Below are positions 7,380 through 12,385 of a DNA stretch of 12,385 nucleotides, piece by piece. The position numbers and the translations under genes were made by a program. How positions within the stretch are numbered: position 1 is the first letter of the stretch; the number at the start of each line of letters is the position of its first letter. Location of the stretch: positions 1 to 12,385 of the forward strand of contig CALTXP010000043.1 of NCBI GenBank assembly GCA_943913325.1, read 5' to 3'. Below the pieces are notes generated by a model, which did not search any database, had not been told where the DNA came from, and was given only the letters and a program-made list of their open reading frames with translations. The DNA comes from an uncultured Anaerococcus sp. (lineage in GTDB: Bacteria > Bacillota > Clostridia > Tissierellales > Peptoniphilaceae).

Positions 7380-7680
7380 TTAGATTATTGCTAAAGCTTT
7401 TATCTACTCTGTGAAAATAAGTTCTATATAACTTCTCTGATTTTTTAGGAACCAAATCAAGGCATATTTATAATATACCGTATAAAGAAAACTATCCTGT
7501 GCGGCTGTTAAAACATACCCAGGGGATGATTGTAATAGCTAAAACTCATTAAACTGATGGCAGTTACTAGAATGTATGATATAATTAAGTCCTTTTTTAG
7601 TACACATATATATCTAATAAATTGAGGAAAATATTAACTACATATTTAAACTTAATAACAACTAATGTATAGATTAATGT
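7380..7680. other. Gene-free stretch upstream of the lysozyme promoter
   Basis: About 300 bp without a gene. It holds diverged continuation of the repeat unit: GTTCTAT..AACTT near 7420-7436 resembling 191-206, the tail element at 7453-7510, a GATGGCAGTTACTAGA stretch resembling GATGGCAAGCGAAGCTAGA before the right 56-bp repeat, and a partial copy of the repeat start (AAGTCCTTTTTTAGTACA) near 7587-7604. The series reads like a decayed tandem array. Confidence 0.4.
7453..7510 (+). repeat. Tail element of the intergenic repeat, copy B
   Basis: CAAATCAAGGCATATTTATAATATACCGTATAAAGAAAAC followed, after a few bases, by TGTGCGGCTGTT corresponds to the copies at 262-316 and 7214-7275, with substitutions and short gaps. 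It includes TATAAT (7469-7474), but no good -35 lies upstream of it. Confidence 0.4.
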
Positions 7681-7709
7681 TTGCTTAAAATCTCTATATA
7701 ACCTATAAT
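7681..7709 (+). promoter_or_regulatory. Promoter of the lysozyme gene
   Basis: TTGCTT (7681-7686), a 17-bp spacer and a perfect TATAAT (7704-7709) stand 27 bp before the lysozyme start codon. This looks like an ordinary vegetative promoter; I see no operator in it. Confidence 0.7.
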
Positions 7710-7736
7710 ATATCTATCAAAAGAGAGGAATTTTCT

Positions 7737-8840
7737 ATGAAAAAACTAAGATATAAAGTGTTTACCCTATCCCTAGCTTGTGGTTTTTTATTACCTAATA
7801 CTGCTTATGCATCAGAGGTAATTATGTATAATGATAAGAATTTAGACCAAGTTTTTATTGATAATGGTATAGACTATGATAAAGAAGCAGTAGAAAAGCG
7901 AAAGTCTCAATTTGAATCTGAAAATAATTATAATCCACAAGGTTATGAGCTTACTGATGTAATAGAAAGTGATGACATTGAAGAAGATGAAAATGGAGAT
8001 CGTAAAATAGATACGCCTGAAACTACTATTGATGATATTAATACAGAAACTATTTATTCGAAAACACCTGTTTATGATAAAGTTGTAGATTTATCAGAAC
8101 ATCAAGATCCTAATAGGATCAATTATGATAAATTTTCTAAAGATGTAGATGGAGCGATTCTTAGAACTTCTATAACGGATTCTAAAACTTTAAATATTAG
8201 GACTGACTATGCCTTAGAAAGGCACTATAAAGAGCTAAATACTCGAGGAGTTCCACTTGGATTTTACCATTACTCGCGTGCAATAAATGCTGATGAGGCA
8301 AGGCGAGAAGCAAACTATGTATCAAAGGTACTTAAAAATAAAAAAGTATCCTTACCTGTCTATATAGATATTGAAGACCATAATAGACAAGTAAAGGCAA
8401 GTTCTGGTAAAATATCGGAAGCTGCTGAAGCTTTTATACTAGCTATGAATAGAAATGGGTATGTATCTGGTGTGTATTCTTATCCATGGTTTGCTAATAC
8501 TTACTTAACTTCTGATGTGAGGAATAAGTATGATTTTTGGATAGCAGATTACGTGTCAAAAGATTTTACCTCTTATAATTCCTCTGACTTTGATTCTTGG
8601 CAATATACTTCTAAAGGGAGGATAAATGGATATATTGGGGATGTTGATATAAGTAAGGTTTATAGAGATTATCCTTATATAATAAGTGGAGAATCTAATA
8701 AAGATATTAATCAACTAGTGGACGAAATTATTGCTGGTAAATGGGGTAGCGGACTAGATAGACAAAAAAGGCTCACTTATGCTGGGTATAATTATTATAT
8801 AGTACAAGAAGCAGTCAATTTAAAACTTGAAAATGCTTAG
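7737..8840 (+). CDS. Secreted GH25 lysozyme with a C-terminal Cpl-7-type wall-binding motif
   Basis: A 367-residue exported peptidoglycan hydrolase. A signal peptide (KK, hydrophobic 8-20, cleavage expected after AYA at 25) is followed by an acidic linker region (about 70-105). A GH25 muramidase domain (about 114-315) has Asp118 in VDLSEHQ and the Asp211/Glu213 pair in YIDIED, matching the catalytic DxE. The last 44 residues, with IAGKWGSGLDRQKRLTYAGY and VQEAVN, fit a single CW_7 motif as in the Cpl-7 endolysin, which binds muropeptide. It should cleave the MurNAc-GlcNAc bond in its own or other bacteria's wall. It has a clear promoter and an AGAGAGG ribosome-binding site. A phage origin is possible, but the signal peptide and neighbours favour a host autolysin or an antagonism enzyme. 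Confidence 0.9.
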   Translation: MKKLRYKVFTLSLACGFLLPNTAYASEVIMYNDKNLDQVFIDNGIDYDKEAVEKRKSQFESENNYNPQGYELTDVIESDDIEEDENGDRKIDTPETTIDDINTETIYSKTPVYDKVVDLSEHQDPNRINYDKFSKDVDGAILRTSITDSKTLNIRTDYALERHYKELNTRGVPLGFYHYSRAINADEARREANYVSKVLKNKKVSLPVYIDIEDHNRQVKASSGKISEAAEAFILAMNRNGYVSGVYSYPWFANTYLTSDVRNKYDFWIADYVSKDFTSYNSSDFDSWQYTSKGRINGYIGDVDISKVYRDYPYIISGESNKDINQLVDEIIAGKWGSGLDRQKRLTYAGYNYYIVQEAVNLKLENA

Positions 8841-8855
8841 AAAAGGAGTTATATA

Positions 8856-9080
8856 ATGGCAGATATTAAATATGATATAGTTGAAAATATAGGTGTTCTT
8901 TCTGATAATGGTAAGGGTTGGACAAAAGAGCTTAATCTTGTAAGCTGGAATGAAAGAGATCCAAAATATGACATTCGTGATTGGAACGAAGATCATACTA
9001 GGATGAGAAAGGGAATTACCCTTACAAATGAAGAAGCAGAAGTATTATTTAATGTTCTTGCTGATGAATTTAGCGAATAA
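8856..9080 (+). CDS. ydbC: YdbC/PC4-like ssDNA-binding protein
   Basis: A 74-residue protein of the bacterial PC4-like (YdbC) family, related to the eukaryotic coactivator p15/PC4 and known to bind single-stranded nucleic acid. The family pattern is visible: W22 in GWTKELNLVSWNE, W31, PKYDIRDW with W43, and the helix TLTNEEAEVLFNVL at the end. Length is normal for the family. AAAAGGAG lies just before its ATG and it starts 15 bp after the lysozyme stop, so the two may share a transcript, though no functional link is evident. It is followed by the long hairpin at 9088-9194. The precise role in the cell is unknown. Confidence 0.85.
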   Translation: MADIKYDIVENIGVLSDNGKGWTKELNLVSWNERDPKYDIRDWNEDHTRMRKGITLTNEEAEVLFNVLADEFSE

Positions 9081-9087
9081 AATCTCT

Positions 9088-9194
9088 AAGGGACTATTGC
9101 AAAACTATGAATAATTGTTATCCCATCATTAGAGTCTTTTTTAGGAAATTTTTCTAATGATTTTAGAACGATTCATTCATTTGCAATAGCTCTT
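9088..9194. repeat. 107-bp fold-back element (MITE-like), also a likely terminator
   Basis: The ends are AAGGGACTATTGCAAA (9088-9103) and TTTGCAATAGCTCTT (9180-9194), inverted copies differing by one inserted and one shifted base. The interior continues the pairing: ATGAATAATTGTT on the left against the complement of AACGATTCATTCAT on the right, then ATCATTAGA (9125-9133) with TCTAATGAT (9153-9161). Nearly the whole element can fold into one long hairpin with a loop of about 20 bases, followed by eight T. No transposase is inside. It resembles a miniature inverted-repeat element and would stop transcription after ydbC. Confidence 0.65.
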
Positions 9195-9228
9195 TTTTTT
9201 ATGTTCAAAATCTTTAAAAAAAGGGCTT

Positions 9229-9242
9229 ATATGGTACCATAT
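9229..9242. promoter_or_regulatory. 14-bp perfect palindrome before the desulfurase gene
   Basis: ATATGGTACCATAT ends 14 bp before the desulfurase ATG. Position and symmetry suit a repressor site or part of the promoter. No convincing -35/-10 pair is visible, and the binding protein is unknown. Confidence 0.35.
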
Positions 9243-9256
9243 TACTAGGTGATTAG

Positions 9257-10330
9257 ATGATTTATTTTGATAATGCAGCGACTGCAATAAAGCGAGAAGA
9301 AATTTTAAAAGATATTTTGAAAAATAAGCAAGATTTTGACGGTAATCCTGATAGCCTACATACTAAAGGAAGAGAAGCTAAAAAGATTTTAGAAGATTCT
9401 AGGAGAAAAATAGCAGATTCAATAGGATCAAATCCTAAGAATGTTATATTCACATCAGGGGCTACTGAAGGCAATAATACAATTATAAATGCTTTTAAAG
9501 ATTCAGAAATTATAACAAGTGCTATAGAGCATGATTCTATACTAAATACAATAAATAAAGATGAGGCTATTTTATTAAATGTAAATAAAGATGGAATTAT
9601 TGATATAGATAATTTGAAGGATGAAATTACTGAAAAAACCAAACTTGTAGCTATAATGTATGTTAATAACGAAACAGGTGCAATACAGCCAATAAAAGAA
9701 ATTGGTGATTATCTAAAAGATAAGGACATTTGGTTTCATGTGGATAGTGTACAAGCTTATGGTCATATAGATATTGATGTCAATAGGATTAATTGTGATT
9801 CTTTATCTTTATCAGGTCATAAAATAGGTGGTTTGAATGGATTTGGTATTTTATATCTAAGAGAAAATGTCGTTTCCTTTATGAAAGGTGGAGAACAAGA
9901 AAAAGATCGCAGAGCTGGTACTTCTTTTGTTGCTGGTGCATATTCAATGGCAGAAAGTTATCCTAAAATGCTAAAGGAACGCAGTCATATAAAAGAGATT
10001 AAAGATTATTTTATAGAAAATTTGGATAAAACTAAGTTAAATTATGAATTAAATGGAAATAAAGAACTATCTTCTGACCATGTATTAAATATTTATTTTA
10101 AAGATTATAAATCTGATTTTCTTTTAACCTATCTTGATATGAATGGTGTTTGTGCTTCAGCTGGATCAGCTTGTAGAGCAGGAAGTATTTTACCTAGTCA
10201 TGTTATAAGCAATATGTATGATGAGTATAGGGCAGAACATTCAATAAGATTTTCTTTTGGATATCAGAATACTAAAAAAGAAGTTGATAAAGCTATAGCG
10301 GCGTTGGAAAGGTTAGTAGATGAAAGATAA
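9257..10330 (+). CDS. iscS: Cysteine desulfurase (IscS/NifS family), partner of MnmA
   Basis: A 357-residue PLP enzyme that takes sulfur from cysteine and carries it as a persulfide. Visible residues: YFDNAATA at the start, SGATEGNN (67-74), EHDS with His92, HVDSVQAYG with Asp163 and Gln166, SGHKIGG with the PLP lysine Lys189, GGEQEKDRRAGT (211-222), and SAGSACRAGS with the sulfur-accepting Cys306. The active-site loop is of the IscS (class I) kind. It overlaps mnmA by 11 bp, so the two are translationally coupled, and it probably feeds sulfur to tRNA 2-thiolation, as YrvO does in Bacillus subtilis. The start has a TAGGTG ribosome-binding site. General Fe-S cluster supply cannot be excluded, but no IscU/SufU is next to it. 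Confidence 0.92.
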   Translation: MIYFDNAATAIKREEILKDILKNKQDFDGNPDSLHTKGREAKKILEDSRRKIADSIGSNPKNVIFTSGATEGNNTIINAFKDSEIITSAIEHDSILNTINKDEAILLNVNKDGIIDIDNLKDEITEKTKLVAIMYVNNETGAIQPIKEIGDYLKDKDIWFHVDSVQAYGHIDIDVNRINCDSLSLSGHKIGGLNGFGILYLRENVVSFMKGGEQEKDRRAGTSFVAGAYSMAESYPKMLKERSHIKEIKDYFIENLDKTKLNYELNGNKELSSDHVLNIYFKDYKSDFLLTYLDMNGVCASAGSACRAGSILPSHVISNMYDEYRAEHSIRFSFGYQNTKKEVDKAIAALERLVDER

Positions 10331-11423
10331 GAAGGATACAAAAGTAGTAGTTGGTATTAGTGGTGGAGTTGATTCATCTGTTGCAGCCCTACTATTAAAA
10401 GAAGAGGGCTATGATGTAGTCGGCATATTTATGAAAAACTGGGATGATACTGATGAAAATGGAGTATGCACAGCTGAAGAGGATTTTGAAGATGCAGTTG
10501 CGATTGCTAATCAAATAGGCATACCATATTATTCTATAAATTTTGAAAAAGAATACTATGATAGAGTATTCACATATTTTTTAGATGAGTATAAAAAAGG
10601 AAGAACTCCAAATCCAGATATAATGTGTAATAAAGAAATTAAGTTCAAAGCATTTTTAGATTATGCCAAAAAATTAGGAGCAGACTATATTGCAACAGGA
10701 CATTATGCTCGAGTAGATCGTTCTGGTGATGAGACACTTATGCTTAGAGGTCTAGATAATAATAAAGATCAAACATATTTTTTAAGCCAATTATCTCAAG
10801 AACAAATAAAAGATGTTTTGTTTCCAGTTGGTGGGCTTGAAAAGCCAGAAGTAAGAAGGATAGCTAAAGAGCATAATCTAGCTACAGCTGATAAAAAAGA
10901 TTCTACAGGGATATGCTTTATAGGAGAGCGTAATTTTAATGAATTTTTAAGCAACTATTTACCAGCACAACCAGGTGATATAGTGGACACTGATGGAAAT
11001 ATCTTGGGTAAACATGATGGACTAATGTATCGTACAATAGGGCAAAGACGAGGGCTTGGTATTGGAGGAGAAGGCGAAGCGCGGTTTGTTTGTGGTAAGG
11101 ATTTAGATAAAAATGAACTTATAGTATGTCAAGGATCAAAAAATCCACTCTTATATTCTAATAAATTATATGCGTCAGAATTTTCAACTTTCACAAATAA
11201 AAAAATACCAACAGAATTTGACTGTACTGCAAAATTTAGATATAGACAAAAGGATATAAATGCCCACGTAAAAGTTTTAGATGATAAAAAAGTAGAAGTG
11301 ATATATGATGACACTAAAGCAGTTACTCCTGGACAAGCAGCAGTATTTTATATGGATGAAGTATGTATTGGTTCAGCCATAATTGATGAAGTTTATAATG
11401 GAGATAAGAGACTGAAAGTATAA
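10320..11423 (+). CDS. mnmA: tRNA-specific 2-thiouridylase MnmA
   Basis: A 367-residue enzyme that makes 2-thiouridine at the wobble position (U34) of tRNA-Lys, -Glu and -Gln, using ATP and a persulfide sulfur. The PP-loop SGGVDSS (14-20) adenylates the base. The two catalytic cysteines are Cys103 (NPDIMCNKEIKF) and Cys199 (DSTGICFIGER). ATGHYAR (125-131), DQTYFL (150-155) and TIGQRRGLGI are family signatures. Length is normal. The start lies inside the desulfurase end with an 11-bp overlap in another frame, which couples donor and acceptor enzymes. No terminator is seen in the 34 bp before the next gene, so read-through into the regulator is possible. Confidence 0.96.
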   Translation: MKDKKDTKVVVGISGGVDSSVAALLLKEEGYDVVGIFMKNWDDTDENGVCTAEEDFEDAVAIANQIGIPYYSINFEKEYYDRVFTYFLDEYKKGRTPNPDIMCNKEIKFKAFLDYAKKLGADYIATGHYARVDRSGDETLMLRGLDNNKDQTYFLSQLSQEQIKDVLFPVGGLEKPEVRRIAKEHNLATADKKDSTGICFIGERNFNEFLSNYLPAQPGDIVDTDGNILGKHDGLMYRTIGQRRGLGIGGEGEARFVCGKDLDKNELIVCQGSKNPLLYSNKLYASEFSTFTNKKIPTEFDCTAKFRYRQKDINAHVKVLDDKKVEVIYDDTKAVTPGQAAVFYMDEVCIGSAIIDEVYNGDKRLKV

Positions 11424-11457
11424 ACTTTAAATTTTAAAAAGAAAGAATTAGATTTAT

Positions 11458-12372
11458 ATGATTATAAATAATGACTATAGATTTATTGGATCGGATTTAA
11501 GAAAGATTAGAGAATCGAAAGGTATTTCAAGAAAGGAAATATCTGAAAAAATGTATATTTCTGAGGAAACTATTAGAAGGATTGAAAAAGGGGAGAACGA
11601 TCCTAGACTCTCAACTTTAGTACCTTTATGTAATTATTTAGATATAGATCTGAAAGATATCATAAGTGGTAAAGAATTTGAATACAAGAACTTATTATCA
11701 TTGAGAAATGAGATTCACTATTTGATTAATAATTATTCAATAGAAAAAGCAACTCGTCTTATAAAAAATCTAGATGAGTTAAGCTTTGATTCTCACATAT
11801 ACTATGAAAAAGAACTATTCGCAACAAGACATTATTTCAATGGAGTTATTAGTGTTATCAAAAATGGAAATAGAAAAGATTCACTGAATGACTTTGAAAT
11901 AGCACTTTCAGAGATGAACTCTAAATTTAAAATAAATAAATTTAAAGACTATAAGTATGATAACTTTTCATTAAGAATACTCTTAGCTATAGCTTTAAAC
12001 GAGTATAGAATAGGAAATTTTGAATTATACAAAGATATAATTTTGGTTATAAAAGACTATTTAGATTTATCTTTAGATAATTATTTTCTTTTTGCTTATA
12101 ATGTAGCTGCTTATTATTCAAGGGTAGGAAATTATTTAGAATCTTTAAGAATATGTAATGAAGCTGCTAATAATGCAAAAATAATTAAAGAAGCATATTA
12201 TCTGAATATGTTGTATTATATAAAGGGAGTTAATCATGTTTATCTTGAGCAATTGAAGGAAGCTAGTTTAAGCTTTAATTATTGTCTGGCTCTTACTAAT
12301 ATTTTCTCAGAGAAATCTCTAGCAAATAGTATTTCTAAACAAATTAATACTTTAATGGCTAATCATAAATGA
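11458..12372 (+). CDS. XRE-family regulator with TPR-like body (Rgg/PlcR-like)
   Basis: A 304-residue protein. Residues about 14-68 are an XRE helix-turn-helix (LRKIRESKGISRKEISEKMYISEETIRRIEKGENDPRLSTL). The rest (about 75-300) is all-helical with TPR-like repeats, for example YFLFAYNVAAYYSRVGNYLESLRICNEA and YYIKGVNHVYLEQLKEASLSF. This architecture and length fit the RRNPP group (Rgg, PlcR, PrgX), cytoplasmic receptors for short exported peptides that control nearby genes. No peptide gene is visible upstream, and only 13 bases follow the stop. The ribosome-binding site is weak (AAAGAAAG, some distance from the ATG). It is 34 bp after mnmA in the same direction. Domain order is clear; peptide sensing is inferred, and other TPR-XRE regulators look the same. 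Confidence 0.8.
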   Translation: MIINNDYRFIGSDLRKIRESKGISRKEISEKMYISEETIRRIEKGENDPRLSTLVPLCNYLDIDLKDIISGKEFEYKNLLSLRNEIHYLINNYSIEKATRLIKNLDELSFDSHIYYEKELFATRHYFNGVISVIKNGNRKDSLNDFEIALSEMNSKFKINKFKDYKYDNFSLRILLAIALNEYRIGNFELYKDIILVIKDYLDLSLDNYFLFAYNVAAYYSRVGNYLESLRICNEAANNAKIIKEAYYLNMLYYIKGVNHVYLEQLKEASLSFNYCLALTNIFSEKSLANSISKQINTLMANHK

Positions 12373-12385
12373 TATAAGTAAAAGC

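Noticed and set aside
6858..7736. Riboswitch, T-box or CRISPR array in the long gene-free stretch
   Set aside because: No T-box core, known aptamer motif or regularly spaced repeat with unique spacers was found; the repeats are few and diverged.
9262..9642. Minus-strand frame of 126 residues inside the desulfurase
   Set aside because: Antisense shadow of a conserved gene; its composition reflects the AT-rich plus strand.
11129..11314. Minus-strand frame of 61 residues inside mnmA
   Set aside because: Antisense shadow with no start signal.

Overview
The window looks like a low-GC Firmicute, probably an anaerobic coccus of the Tissierellia (Anaerococcus/Peptoniphilus/Finegoldia type). I infer this from the AT-rich codon use, strong AGGAGG ribosome-binding sites, and the gene types: CopY repressors, a RepA_N replication protein, a GH25 lysozyme with a Cpl-7-type wall-binding motif, and a desulfurase-mnmA pair. 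The genus is an impression; no marker gene is present.

Layout. (1) 1-761 is gene-free: an upstream gene's terminator inside a repeat unit, followed by a decayed IS3-family transposase on the minus strand. (2) 762-2766 is a first copper module: a promoter with two cop boxes, copY, and a membrane-anchored multicopper oxidase. (3) 2775-3703 is a broken plasmid/ICE-type RepA_N initiator starting 8 bp after the oxidase. (4) 3704-6856 is a gene-poor stretch and then a second copper module: a promoter with two cop boxes, a near-identical copY, a CPH-type (CopB) copper-exporting ATPase with a histidine-rich tail, and a strong terminator. (5) 6857-7680 is a long gene-free stretch with further copies of the left-hand repeat units, one arranged like a small transcription unit (promoter-like site, hairpin, terminator). 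(6) 7681-9080 is a secreted GH25 lysozyme and a YdbC/PC4-like ssDNA-binding protein. (7) 9081-12372 is a long fold-back element, then overlapping cysteine desulfurase and mnmA (2-thiouridine in tRNA), then an XRE/Rgg-like regulator with a TPR-like body.

How it works together. Both copper promoters should be held off by either CopY and released when copper displaces the metal in the CxCxxxxCxC tail, so the oxidase and the exporter form one regulon in two separate operons. Duplicated copY cassettes joined to different effectors, the RepA_N relic between them, the IS relic, and 56-bp repeats about 7.3 kb apart together suggest a copper-resistance island assembled by mobile-element and recombination events into an otherwise ordinary chromosomal neighbourhood. 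The genes right of 7680 read as host housekeeping genes with lower GC.

The least explained material is the repeat family around 13-316 and 7209-7600, and the 107-bp fold-back element at 9088-9194.
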